From Paramacrobiotus metropolitanus (taxonomy: Eukaryota; Tardigrada; Eutardigrada; Parachela; Macrobiotidae): 64,000 nt of DNA. Below, in pieces: positions 1-11,992 of the stretch. Below the pieces are notes generated by a model that saw nothing but the letters and a program-made list of their open reading frames with translations, did not search any database and was not told the DNA's origin. Both the position numbers and the translations under genes were made by a program. Numbering within the stretch: the stretch's first letter is position 1; every line of letters starts with the position of its first letter. Location of the stretch: positions 992,001 through 1,056,000 of the forward strand of contig NW_026570245.1 in assembly GCF_019649055.1 (NCBI RefSeq), read 5' to 3'.

Positions 1-1319
1 TCTCCCTGGCCTACATGGCCATCTCCCTGGATCTCACCGGACTGCTGCAGGCGGCCGCGTTTTGGATCGCTAACAACGGCGGTCGCCAGGGCATCCGGCT
101 GTACACATCATTTTACCTCTTCTCCACACTGCTCAGTATTATTCTGGGCAATGATCCGGTTATTCTCTCGGGAACGGCGTTTCTGGTGTACTACACCAAG
201 ATCGCTGAATTGGATCCGTCGGCATGGTTATTCGCCGAATTTGCCAGTTGTAATATCGGGAGTATGGTGCTGTTTGTGGGGAATCCCACCAATTTGGTAT
301 TGTGTGAGGGATTTCAGCTGCAGTATTTAACCTACACGGCGTATACAGCACTGCCGTTTCTCGGCTGTATTGTCGCCGCATATATCGCGCTGCTGGTGCA
401 GTTTTGGAAAAGAATCCCCAAACAAATCGTCGCACCGGAACTGGACGCTCGGTCCGTACTTTTGGATCCGATCAGTGCGGCTGTCGGATCCGGGATCCTG
501 TTGTCCTGTTTAATTGTGATTATCGGAGTCAGCTTCGGGGGCGTGGATGTGTGGGAAATTGCGCTGCCGTTTGCCATTGGTAAATTTCTTTTCGATGTTG
601 TGTGGGAGGGATTCATCAAGAAACGACCGCGCAACACGTCGGAGAAATTTGAGATGCGGGAACGAGCATCGTTGCAGAATTTCCCGGTGGAGGGCGAGGG
701 CGTGGTCATCCGGACATTCTCCCAAAAATGGTTCATGACGCGTTTTAGTGGAGTTATTCGTAGCAAGAATTTTCTTAAGAAGCGTTTTCCTACCGCGTAT
801 ACTTCGCTAAAACGTTTGCCGATCGGTTTACTACCGTTTGCGTTATCCCAGTTTGTCCTAGTCGAAGCGTTGGTGTACCACAAGTGGATCGACATTTTTG
901 CCGGTTGGATGGCGCATTTGACCACTTCCTTACCGGCAACAGTTTTTTCTGTGGGATTGCTGTCGGTCTTGTTGTGTAATTTAGCCGGGACGAATATTCT
1001 GGCCACGATACTGTTAACTAAGATTCTCCGAAAGATTCCACTGGATGACATAAACTTACGCGCGAGTTCCATTGCGTTGGCCGTGGGAAGTAACATTGGA
1101 GCAGTGTCTTTTACATTTTGTGCTTCGCTGGCTGGGCTTTTATGGCGGAATATACTGCGGCAAAAAGGCATTCGTGTACGGGCGGTGGAATTTTTTAAAT
1201 TTAACCTCTTTCCAATTATTTTGACCAGTGCTGCTGGCTTCGGCATCGTGTATGCGGAGATGATTGTGTGTAGGCATATTAAATGTGAAACGATCAACCC
1301 GAATCAAACCGCTGTATAA
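1..1319 (+). CDS. ArsB/NhaD-superfamily permease, 3' part (5' end outside window)
   Basis: The reading frame is already open at base 1 and runs to TAA at 1317-1319, so this is the last exon(s) of a gene that starts upstream. The 430-odd residues visible are dominated by hydrophobic segments of a multi-pass membrane protein. Near residue 90 there is a GNPTNLVL motif preceded by CNIGSMVLFV, the type of re-entrant Asn/Gly-rich motif seen in the ArsB/NhaD ion-transporter superfamily (arsenite, Na+/H+ and dicarboxylate carriers). A second Asn-Gly-Thr-rich segment (NLAGTNILATILLTK) lies in the second half, as expected for the inverted-repeat fold. A charged cytoplasmic loop with many Lys/Arg lies between the halves. 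The substrate cannot be inferred. The nearest relatives could be fungal or protist-like rather than the animal P protein (OCA2), but I cannot test that here. Confidence 0.7.
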   Translation, partial: SLAYMAISLDLTGLLQAAAFWIANNGGRQGIRLYTSFYLFSTLLSIILGNDPVILSGTAFLVYYTKIAELDPSAWLFAEFASCNIGSMVLFVGNPTNLVLCEGFQLQYLTYTAYTALPFLGCIVAAYIALLVQFWKRIPKQIVAPELDARSVLLDPISAAVGSGILLSCLIVIIGVSFGGVDVWEIALPFAIGKFLFDVVWEGFIKKRPRNTSEKFEMRERASLQNFPVEGEGVVIRTFSQKWFMTRFSGVIRSKNFLKKRFPTAYTSLKRLPIGLLPFALSQFVLVEALVYHKWIDIFAGWMAHLTTSLPATVFSVGLLSVLLCNLAGTNILATILLTKILRKIPLDDINLRASSIALAVGSNIGAVSFTFCASLAGLLWRNILRQKGIRVRAVEFFKFNLFPIILTSAAGFGIVYAEMIVCRHIKCETINPNQTAV

Positions 1320-1802
1320 TAACGCATGTGGAAACACAATTTAAGTAAAGTGCGACGCCACGGTTTAAATTTGTCGTTTTGTGCAGTCTTATGATCATAC
1401 TAACAAAATATGATACCGACTAGTGCGTAACAATCCACAGACGTAAGTACTTTGTGTTTGTACTTTTAATTTCCGTTTTACCAATTCGAAGCGTAACAAA
1501 ACCAAATCCAGTAAAATATACATTTCGTAAGTTTAAAAACGTAAACATAAAGACTGTAAAAAGGGTTAAAATTTAAATCGCGCATTAAAATTCTTCCAGT
1601 AAGAAACTAAATTTCTGCTAATAAGACTCTGATCAAGTTATTAACCAAACCAACTTGAAGAATCCTTACGTACAACAGATAACTTCGATAACCTTAATAC
1701 AAACATAAAAAGTGAAATCGTATTCAACCTTGAGTGCAAATAACAAAGCAATCACAACGCAATGAACGCATAGTACAAAAGTGTGCACCCCAGTTTCCCC
1801 AT
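1320..1802. other. convergent 3' intergenic stretch
   Basis: AT-rich sequence between the convergent ends of the permease and the DUF2828 gene, probably the two 3' UTRs. I see no coding signal and no clear AATAAA on either strand. Confidence 0.5.
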
Positions 1803-4800
1803 TCAACGACGTCGGCGTCGTCCAGATTTCTTGCCCTTCGGCACCAATTCTTCCACAATTTTCTCCACCTCCGGCAGGCTCTCCGTCCATGGTTTGTTAT
1901 TGGGAAAAGGTGTCCGCTCCTCTTCGGCCACCCGAGCCCCGTCATACTTACTCAACACATCCTCCATAATCGCTTTCGGATCGAATTTGTCTTCCTTGGC
2001 CTCCAGGAAGGCCTTCATCAGTTGCGCTGAAAAGCCGCTGACCAGCGCTGTGCCCACCTGCATCTTTTCAACCGGGAATGACTTGTGCGTATCGCGTAGA
2101 TTCCAGAAAATGATCTTCGGGACGGCGAAGCCATGTTGTTTGTACAGCTTTTCAATAGCTTCATACACCGTGGTCCATGTACCACTGCCACGGGCCTGAT
2201 CAAACTGCATGTCACTGAAAATGAACAACTTCTCCACCATCTGGGCGCCGGGATTCTTAACCGCTTCCTTCACTAAAATCTAACAACAGAACACAGTCAA
2301 CATACCGTTTGCAATCACAGAATCGCAATACATACATAATTTAAATACTTAACAATTTCAATAATTTCCAGGAGATCAAATTTTTTACCTCGAACACTGC
2401 GAACAGATCGGTATTGCCGCCCCATTCCATCCGCATAACATCCCGCACCCTCTCACCGAGTGTATCTCCTTTGACCGCATGGAATGTTGGCTTCTCGTGG
2501 AAAGTGATCAGTTTATTCTTGAACGGTTCCTCCGTCAGCTCCGTCACAACCTACATAATTATTTCGTATAACATTAACAAAAAGTTTACAAAAACAAAAA
2601 ATAAAACTTTCAGAAACTTTCGAAAGCTAAAGATTATTCGGCTTACCAATCCCAATGCAATGGCGACTTGCATAGGAGTTCCGCTCATACTGCCACTAAC
2701 ATCCACAACCGCCTGCACAAAATAAGAAATATTTGAATACACTCGTATTTCACGGTCGAACACGCCTACATGATGAGCTTGCACAGAAACTAGGAAGCAA
2801 CTTCTTAGTAGCAAACAATGCACAAAACTTAATGATGCTAACTGTACCTGGCAGTGACGGAAATTTCCGGCCTCGGCTAACTTCGCGATCAAATCCTTCC
2901 ACTGCCCTTCCAGAGTCAAATCTTTCTCACCATGACTGTCCATAAAGGGCTTCACCAACTCATGCGGCTGTGTGCCGGTTGACTTAATGGTTTCTTTCCC
3001 CGACTGCAACCCCTCCAGATATTCCGCATATCTGAAATGCACATAATAATGTCAAACACAATTCGGGAATATCTTAATAAAGTCTCAAGACACTTTCGAT
3101 CAAACTCTATCTGATCAACTGATGGTGAATGCAACCGCTTCACGTAGCCGATTCGCTAAACTGTGACTCACCGGGCTGCCAGCTGCTTACGTTCATCAGA
3201 CTCTTTTTTCTGGGCATTACAGTCGCGCTGGAATGATTTTCGGTAGATACGATGGGCCTTGGCCGGAAGTGATGAAAACACAATCTGATCCCACTGGTTA
3301 TTGCACATCATCTTTTCAAGGACACGCAGATGACCTCGCAATTTGGTCAACTGCAGCCGGTAATCCTTCTTAGTCACCCCCAGTGTTTTACTAATGTGAC
3401 GCGAAAAATGCAGCGGTTTCTTGTTGAAGCGAGTGTTGTCCGATGGAGCCCACTTCGCACACAGACTAATACCGGCTTTGGCGTTCTTCTTCAGATCTTC
3501 GTCATCCTTGCGCAGCTGACAGGCCATCACCTAAAGAATTTCGTCGACGCTGTTATACAAATCATTAAACAATTTCGAGTATAAAGTACATATACTAGTA
3601 ACATCTGGATTTCAGATTCTGAATAAAACAGGACTGTATTGATTATTGAACTATCCATTATGTTCTACTACACGCTATTTTTAATTTCGGATCTTCCAAA
3701 ATTTCAGTTTCTGTTTTCAATTCATATTGATCCTTTTATGGATACGGATACCATTTTATGGATACTTTTATGGATTAATCACAGACGCAGTTCACAATAG
3801 TAACAAAACATATCAGATTGACTTGTCAAAACAAAGACCCAAGAATAGTAAAGAATACTAAATACGCTTATAATACGAAATGTTTTGCTGATACTCTGGT
3901 ACTGCGGTACGCAATAATATTACCTACTAAAAATATTACCCTAGTGTTATGACAGTTATGTATAGCGGCATATACAATAATTTATACCGCTGTACATTGC
4001 AGTGATAAAACTAAATGTGCCAACTGGTTTTATTAGTACCAAGAACTTACTATAGGTAGAGGACTGGGAAGCGACTCTGCAACGGTCGACTACGTCATCA
4101 CTGTCGCATACAGAATGCACTGCTGTGCTATTGTTTTCCATAGGCCCACAGATTTTATTGTCCCTTTTTAAAGATATTCTCAGTTTCTTTCTCCTCTAAA
4201 GCTTTCTGATATTTTAACAGATCATATTGAATTTAGAAACCCAAACATGAGGGGCTAGAAATAGAAGAGAAAAGAAATATGCTGAGAAAACTGACAAAAA
4301 CCGTAAAAAACGCGCATCTGTCACCATGGCAGCCGCCCTCCCGTGTATGCGAGAGTGATGACGTCAAACGGTAGGTTACCAGTCCTCCTCACACTATAGT
4401 ACTTGTTAGTACCGATAAAATAATTTTAAAGCATTATTAAATTTGTAACACCATAGTTTTCTTTGCTGAATTGTATTACAATTATTTCATCTTTCAACTT
4501 TACCTTTAATTCGATTTCGCTGTTCTGCAGCGCAGGAATCCGGCTGAAATAGCGCACTTCCGCCAAGCGCACCGCAAATTCGGCGATAATCAGCAGATCC
4601 TTGTAACAACCCAGATCCAGGAAGTATTTCAAGTTAGCCAGATAGGTCAGTGGTTTCCAGCAGGACAACACATACAGCAGAACCAGCGGCAGCTTCTTCT
4701 CGCCCTTTCCTCCACGGACATCTCGGAGATTCATCAGCAAGCGCAGAGCTTTATCGGGATCTTCATTCCACGCTTCCACAAAATCGTCAATAATCGTGGA

Positions 4801-5037
4801 AACCGATGTGCTGCGCACCACACTGGCGAAGAAATCCAGACATTTGTCGCCAGTGGTGTGGAACGCCCCTGCCATATTCTCAGTGAAGACACGATTCCCT
4901 GTCGCCTCCAGGGAGAGAGAATTCAGGAGATCCAGGAGTTCGGGATACGCTGTCAGTAAGCTGTAATCTTTTGGTTCTTTCTTCGCGGCTACGGTCGTAT
5001 CGACATCCATCGCGGTAGGCTGTTTATCCCCATCCAT
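1803..5037 (-). CDS. DUF2828 protein with C-terminal von Willebrand A-like domain (TROVE/Ro60-like architecture)
   Basis: Six exons join in phase: 4504-5037, 3172-3530, 2848-3031, 2647-2712, 2389-2550, 1803-2279, giving about 593 residues. The N-terminal half has the family signature around MNLRDVRGGKGEKK, followed by Leu-rich helices (LDLGCYKDLL). The C-terminal half contains a metal-ion-dependent adhesion site, DVSGS (residues 363-367), then IFSDMQFDQA, the second vWA strand typical of DUF2828 proteins. The tail KGKKSGRRRRR looks like a nuclear or nucleic-acid-binding basic patch. The start is the ATG at 5037 before MDGDKQP; upstream ATG 5181 would add a non-homologous hydrophobic leader. 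DUF2828 resembles the TROVE RNA-binding plus vWA arrangement of Ro60, but a role in RNA quality control is only inference. The family is best known from fungi, plants, amoebae and giant viruses, so its presence here is notable. Confidence 0.8.
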
Positions 5038-6028
5038 GATCGGAAGTTGACAAGATACACACTGCCAGTAAAAATAACGGTAGTAAAATCTAAAAAGGTC
5101 AGCCAAACCCGAACTCAAAAAATAAGAAACGTAAAATAGCTGCCTGCTGCGCGATTTTATATCCAGCCAGGCGGCGTTCACTGCAAGAAGTGGTCATGAA
5201 AACAGAAGCCTGGATTGCAGAATGCAACAGCTGCAGCCGGCGTGATACAGCTGATATCATAACAATGATGTCATTGATTTGTACGCCGGCTCAGAAGAGC
5301 GCGCCGAGGGTCTTGCAAGTTGCAAGTTACCGGAGCAGCAAGAAACGTACTGTGTTAAATTTTTTTCTTTATCCAACTGCACTGAAATTTATACAATCTG
5401 AGTTTTTTATAGAATCAAATTTTAAAAAACTTCTATAGTTATGACAAATAATAAACAATGATATCCCACAATCAAAATAAAATTGACCAAAGATAATCGA
5501 TTGCAGATTCCGATTGGGACCGCCTTCCTCAAATGGATTGGGACCGCCTTCCTCAAATGGCTGTGTTGCGTTATTTTGCAGCTTGCTCTGCTCTCTGTTT
5601 CTCCGCGCATCACGTTTACCGTACATTTGACAGCAATTTGACGTTTATTTGACTCCTTACCAGATTTCACAAATGCTTCGTTATAGTACTGTTGTTTCTG
5701 GTTTGTTACGTATGTAGCTGTATAAAGGTTTTGTTTTGGCAGTTCATTCTTACAGGAGCGGTGACTGATGAACCAGCTACTATGCAAACATGGATAGATC
5801 AGCGAAATGGCTGGAGCATGCCTTCCTCACTGAACCGCACTATGTTGAATTGTTATTTGCTGGTCATTTGGATTAATGATGTTGAATGATTATGAAGTTG
5901 CAGCTGTTGCTCATGCAGCACCGAAGTGAGATTAACTGTGCTGAACCAGGGATTAATCCACACTTGTCTTAAATTCCATGGGTTGAACTGTGGAATACAG
6001 ACGTCTTGCGTGAAACGCGTTCCTCAGC
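5038..6028. other. divergent intergenic region between DUF2828 and MPPE1-like genes
   Basis: Likely holds the two promoters. No convincing exon; short open frames here have no recognisable content. It contains a perfect 24-bp direct repeat at 5512-5559. Confidence 0.5.
5512..5559. repeat. two tandem copies of a 24-bp unit
   Basis: The unit beginning GATTGGGACCGCCTTCCTCA occurs at 5512-5535 and again at 5536-5559 without a mismatch. It lies in the DUF2828/MPPE1 intergenic region and has no evident function. Confidence 0.9.
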
Positions 6029-9000
6029 ATGAAGTTGTCCGTGAAGACACGATTTGACGTCGGGCGGAATGGCGTGAAAGCATTGAAAGTAATCCTCATT
6101 CTTCTGGGATGCCTTATTATCTATTTCGAATGGATTTCGTACCATCTTCTTCCCTTGTCGTGGCCGTCCACGTCGATGCTGGAAACCCTGTATCCCGCGC
6201 TGCGAGTGCACACCGACCGCGCGTCCAAAGAGCAGAAAGTGCTGAGGATTCTGCTGGTGGCGGATCCGCAGATTCAAGGCTTCCGCGATGAACCTCCGGG
6301 CGTTCTGGGTGTCATCACGCGCTGGGACGCCGACAGGTGCGAAGAAATAGTTTTTATTCAATTTTCTTCGTATGTCAGATTGCTGTTTACAGCTCACCAG
6401 ATTTTACAGAATTATTCAGCGCATTTAATTAAGCATAAGGCAATGAAGCGGCGTTTGTCGGTGTACTCGTGTTCAGTTTTGTAATTTGCCTGTTTAATAA
6501 TAGTGTTTATTGCCCGTACAAGGTAAAACTTATCACAATTAAGCTTTATGAATTCGAGGTTTTATAAAAGCTTGTTACAGTAGAACAGTGCAGAAATTTA
6601 TGGCCCTCTGTTATAAATGGTTGCTCGATATCTTTACGTAAAAACTGCAGTGTACGCAAGTTTTATTACAGTGGAAAATTTGGATAAGCCTTCGATTGTG
6701 AATTTGTGTTAATAAAATAACCGTTTGTTTTAAAAAATTTAAATAAGGATTTTGGTTTGTTTGAATAAAATTTGAATAGGTTTCGGTTTGTTTTTCGTTT
6801 AATTGCTTCGAGTACGAATGCTGGCAGTCAGCTAACAATAAGTAACATATGCAATGATTGTAGATTGCATAATTTTTACTCGTGTTAAAAATAGATATAT
6901 TCTGTTATAGATAATATATGATTGTATTATACCGGTGCATATGCCAGTGTACTGGCAGATAAGAATAGCTTAAGTACTAGTATTAAAATATTGTAGGCTG
7001 AAATTTTTGTTTTAAGTTTTACTTTGCGCCTTGCAGTGAAAAATTTGAATATTTTTCAACTACTGCTTATTACGTTCATGTATCACTATTTGCTGATAAA
7101 AAACATTGTTTTACGTCTTTCGTGTTCGGGTCGAGCGTTAATTTGTGATGTTTGGGGGGTTGATGTTAATGATGATGGAAGTCGGAAAGTGTCTGAATTA
7201 TACATTGCAGTTATAGATAGATGATTAAGGGTTTGTCGTTGTTAGTTGCGGGTATTCTATTTTTACAAATGTTAATGACAGTGATGCGCCGCGTTCGTTT
7301 TTTTTAGCTTTATGGATCGGTGCCCTTACCAGATCGATCTTTGTCATGCTGTAGGTACCTATCAAAAACATATTCCTTGATTTACCAACACATCGATCCT
7401 CATTTGGTGATATTCTTGGGCGACCTCCTGGATGAAGGCTCCACTGCATCTGAGCGTGACTATGAAGTGTATGCTGATCGATTCCGAAGACTATTCCCTC
7501 TACATGGATCAAAAGTAAGACAAGGAAAATCGATAAGTAGCTTAAATTGGATTATTAGGCACTTCAAATCAAATTTGAAGTATTTGGCCTTGTAGAGAGA
7601 ATCCTGTAAATACATTCTTAAAAGGCTGTAAATTGTTTACTTTAACATTGCAAAAGAACAAGAGCGACGCTGGACTACGGAAGTTTGAGATGCAGTGCAA
7701 AACTTTTTGACACTGGCAATTGCTGATAAAATGTAGTTTTGAAATTTTGTTTTTGCTGTGACTGGTACTTTTGTTCGAACTGGTACTTTAGTTTTGAACT
7801 TTTGATGCTTACAATTAGTTTGCACTTGTGCCGTGATACTTAGTAAAGGTAACTTTCTGTATTACTTTCTTCTGAGATTGGAAAACTCTCATTTCTGCAA
7901 CGTTTTTGTTTCTGAGTAACTCTCCTTTTAAGAACTTAGTGGCGGCGAAAAACAACTTTAACATTATTGGTGATTGGTAATTTAATAGGTATTATACGTT
8001 GCCGGTGATAACGATATTGGCGGTGAAGGTGCCGAGGTTGTGACGAGCACCAACATCGATCGATTCCGTAAAAATTTTCCCACTGCTGTTGATGGATTTT
8101 GGAATACATCTCTTCATTTATTCGAGGTTTGTTTATTTACAGACTGTACGAGTAGTATTGCACGGCGATATGTTTTTCATGGTTGCTTTTGCAGGTGAAT
8201 ACATTGACTAATGCCGTTTCTAACTCAATTGATGTGACAAGCACCCCTGATCATAAATTACCTCGGATGCTCTTTTCTCATATGCCGCTGCTTCGTGGCT
8301 ACCCTGATCCTTTTGTTGAGAAAGTAAGTAATGTCATTTGTCACTTGATCCGATTAGTTGGTACTCTAGCGTATTTACGCATATTTTTTGGGAAATGATC
8401 TGTTGAAAAAGTTGCAGTGCGAAGGCATCTGTGAAGTTGTGTAAAATTGTTTTATTGGTCTGCAACGTCATGCTCCATATGATTATAATATTTTATTTAT
8501 TTTTCGGTTAGATAAGAGGGAATGGTTTTTTTAGGGAATTTATTGCAAATTTTTCTGTATGTGATGCCCGACTATGTCTCTGGTTATCGCGTTTTATTGA
8601 TTTCTTCCATCCTGTAATTGCATCCCATGAAGTATCAGGATCTTTTTTGTTACTGCGGCATTTAACCAGCTGCAAGTATTTGCTTAAAATTAAGCAGCGG
8701 TTTTTGTACATTGGAATTGTTAACAGGTCCTAAACGATTTCCAGCCGGCTTTAATCATCTCCGCTCACACACACAAGGTAAGGCCCATTGTTTGTGTAGT
8801 GTAATGGTTCAAGGATTTTCACGGGCCAATTTGTCAATATTTTTTCTTTCCATCAAACAAGGCCTCCATGTCACAGCGCTCATTAAGCAGCACGGCCTAC
8901 GCGCAGGTCACAGCGGGACATCGATCCGATTTCGCTGTCTTCCAGCTGAATCCCAATCCAGTTAATGTACAGGAAATTGTTGTGCCGACATGCAGCTATC

Positions 9001-9673
9001 GTATGGGTGTTGCGGAGATCGGCTACGGTGTGGCTATCATCGGTAGGTCATGTTTTCCGGAATAATACGAGCTTCGTCGATATAGCCCGGTACATCCATT
9101 TCCCCATGTAATAAATTTCGCAGCTCAAGTTACTTGTAAACTCTTACTGTATTTCGAGTTTCACCTCTTATTCGGATCTAAATGTCAGCATTTGCACTGC
9201 ACGAAAATGTTTCTGGCATATCAGAATTAAGTGTAAAAATGTACATCCGTTCAGTGTAGTTGAATAATTTTTCCTTATTCCTTTTATTTCATTTACAAAG
9301 CAAATTTAAAAGAAACGTTTCTAAAAGAAACTCTTTAGAAACTCTAAAAAAGAAGAAAAAGAAACTCAAAAAAGAAACTCTTTAATTTCAGTTGACGGGT
9401 TAATTTAAATCCTCACCGAAAGACATTCACAAAAATCTAACTGAACAGGATAAATTTCAAACAAAAGGGGATCAGTTCAAAATAGAATTCTGTTTTGTTG
9501 CAGATTTAACGGCGTACCGCTTATTCTATTCTGTTTTCTGGACGCCATCCCGATACGGTCAGCTGGCCTGCGAGCTGTGGGCGCTGTGCGCTGTTGCCGG
9601 ATTTGTGCTCATTTTTGTCGTGAAACAAAATTATAAACTGGTTTACTGGAAAGCGACAAAGATGTTTAGATGA
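6029..9673 (+). CDS. MPPE1: MPPE1/PGAP5-like metallophosphoesterase (Cdc1/Ted1 family)
   Basis: Seven exons (6029-6336, 7355-7514, 7989-8126, 8195-8323, 8727-8777, 8862-9042, 9504-9673) give 378 residues, the usual size for the family. Calcineurin-like phosphoesterase blocks appear in order: ADPQ (metal site I), GDLLDEG (site II), GDNDIGGE (where most relatives read GNHD), SHMPLLR, and SAHTHK (last site). A membrane segment near residue 22 (VILILLGCLIIYFEW) and another near the C-terminus (CAVAGFVLIFVV) match the two-anchor topology of MPPE1/PGAP5, which removes ethanolamine phosphate from GPI anchors in the ER to allow export of GPI proteins. The C-terminal tail is basic (KATKMFR). The GDND variant may simply be the invertebrate form. 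The gene is transcribed away from the DUF2828 gene. Confidence 0.85.
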
Positions 9674-10154
9674 GAAATATATTACGGTTTCGGCTTTTCC
9701 CGGTTTAACGTTGCTGATTTCAAAGATCTCGCATTTATAGTTTTGTATAGGAAGCGTTTTTTTATCATAGTGTTTTTAATGTGTAAGCATTTTCTTGTAT
9801 CTGTGACTTGTGTCGCTAATTGGCCAGTTTAGCCTGTAAACCGGTTGCCTTGATTTAATGGTGTAATTAAAACTTTTCGATTAATCATCTAAAGATTCGA
9901 TTGCATGTCGGTATCGAGTGCTGATGCGCTTTCACAGAATATGCCTAGAATTATTATAAAATGGTGGTTAAACGTACCCTCGAGCTGTACGATAAACAAG
10001 TTTGCGTATGGACTGCGCTAAATCGGTGGGATATTTAAACGCCGATAATGACTGCAGTGGATGTGCCAGTCGAAACTTTCGCCCGAATAATTCGGTTCCG
10101 TGTTCAGTGACAGTTTGCACCTCTGCGATACGAATTCTCGAGATCTTTTCCATC
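9674..10154. other. intergenic, MPPE1-like to CAP gene
   Basis: Short spacer holding the MPPE1-like 3' UTR and the CAP gene promoter. I see no exon and no clear motif. Confidence 0.4.
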
Positions 10155-11768
10155 ATGGATGCTCACTGGATATGCATTGTTAGCCTACTATATGTGATGA
10201 ATGCCATTGCGCAAGGTGAGAAAACTAGTACGAGTAAGAAGAAAATAAAATTTTTTGAAACTCATTTGTCTATTAGACACTCCTCCAAAAAATCAAGCAA
10301 CAAGCGAGCCGGCCACCCAAGAATATATTACGAATAAACTCAACACTTACCGGCGCGAAGTCGGCGGGAGCAATATGCAGTTATTAACGTGGGATCCGGA
10401 AGTGCAGGCCATCGCGCAGAAATTTGCTGACAAATGCAGTCCTACTTTTCCTACCAACGACGCACTAAGACGAGCCTATCTCAGCACACCTAGTACGTTT
10501 ATTTATCTTAAGTCCAGTAATTTTTGTTGTAATAAGGTTGTTTTATTTGATTATTTTATGAACATTTGCAAAACCGTTGCATTTTAGGCGGCCGGTAATG
10601 TCTGTAGTAGAAGCACGTCGACCGCTATAAAACGTTAATGTACGAGTACTATGTACTGTAATTATTAGCCGATCTCATTATTATTCGTTGTAGTAAATTA
10701 GGTTGCTTCTCAGTAGTATTGCTGCATCAGCAGAGAAGTATCCCGAGAAATAGCACGTGCTTCTCGCGTGAATATGCCAGAGATCACTCTTTATGTATGC
10801 TCAATGCTAATGTTCTTGTTCTCAGAATACAAATGCGGTGCAAATGTTGGACGCGGAACTGAATTGATTGACTGGGGCGACATTTTGCAAATGTGGTACA
10901 ACACCAGCGTTAATTTTGAGTACGGATCGACGACAGAGAAAGAAGGCGTCTCCAGTGGATTTTATACAGCGGTACGTAAGTTCGTTAAAAAAATACGTGT
11001 ACAGATATACCGACGGAAAACTGACGTGAGTGTTATACGTTTGCCAGTCATTCTTTAGATGATATGGGCAAAATCCTTCGGGGTGGGTTGCGGATTTAAC
11101 AAATGCGAAATCAATGGGAAAAAGAATGGATTATTCGTCTGCAATTTTTGCCCAGCGTAAGTCGGCTTCATTGCTATCGTATAGGGAAATTAGCGAATTA
11201 TTTTTGCAAATACTGTAGTAACTGTACTTCTACTGTTAGACTTGATCACCTAATTGTAAGGACAGAAAAGATGCATTTCTGTCCGGTACTTGATTACGCT
11301 ACCGGTTTCACATTTTGACCAGTGTTTATTAGCAACTATACAAATTTATTTTTTTTTTTAAAGATTCATTTGTTTTGTACAGTGGCAATCTCGTCACATC
11401 CAAATCTGAACCGTATGAAAAAGGCGAGCCATGCGGCAAATGTCCGAACGCTTGTGATGAAGGACTGTGCAGTAAGTGTCCATTCTTTGGGCCGTGTGTG
11501 CTGACCTCACGCTGCATTGCAAAAATATTTTAAAATTTCTCAACGCCGTTCTTCGTTTTCGTGCCCACCAATAGCGGTGCTGATGATCATTACTTAATTC
11601 TGATTTTTTGTAGCAAATCCGTGTCCTTACACGAATCAGTATGGCAACTGTGATAAACTGTTTCCCAAGAAATGTGCGGTTACCGTGAAAGAAGTCCCGC
11701 AACTCAAAGACGTTGTTAGCAAATGCCCAGCCACATGTAAATGCCGCGATAATGGATTACTGTATTAG
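10155..11768 (+). CDS. secreted CAP/CRISP-like protein with Cys-rich C-terminus
   Basis: Six exons (10155-10215, 10277-10492, 10826-10971, 11059-11156, 11383-11471, 11614-11768) give 254 residues; the first intron is only 61 bp. Residues 1-19 form a signal peptide (WICIVSLLYVMNAIAQ). The CAP domain follows: NTYRREV, the core LLTWDPEVQAIAQKFADKC, then MIWAKSFGVGCG. After residue 165 a Cys-rich tail has about 16 cysteines, as in CRISP-type proteins. The two histidines of the usual CAP His-Glu-Glu-His cavity are absent: the HN of the first helix reads LN, and the HYTQ motif reads FYTA. CAP proteins are secreted and serve in defence, reproduction or lipid/sterol binding; which applies here is unknown. 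Confidence 0.85.
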
Positions 11769-11992
11769 CAGTATAGTTTATCCAGATTACAAATGTTAAC
11801 TTGTGAGCATTTCTTAGTGTGATATCTTCTGACGAAGCAGTGATGGGATTTTTGTTTAAGTTTAATGCACAAATTTCGTGAGTTAAAAATATCTGGCGTT
11901 CGGGAAAACATGCACCAGCGATTTAAAAAAGCAAAGCAGAATTTTCAGCGTTGATAATAAATCTGGCCGGTCAGAAAAAAGCACTTCGTCCC

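Noticed and set aside
332-1297. Long minus-strand open frame opposite the permease
   Set aside because: Shadow of the plus-strand permease; no domain, and the opposite strand has clear membrane-protein motifs.
1803-5037. Naming this gene Ro60
   Set aside because: The N-terminal signature is that of DUF2828, not the TROVE HEAT-repeat ring; only the general layout is alike.
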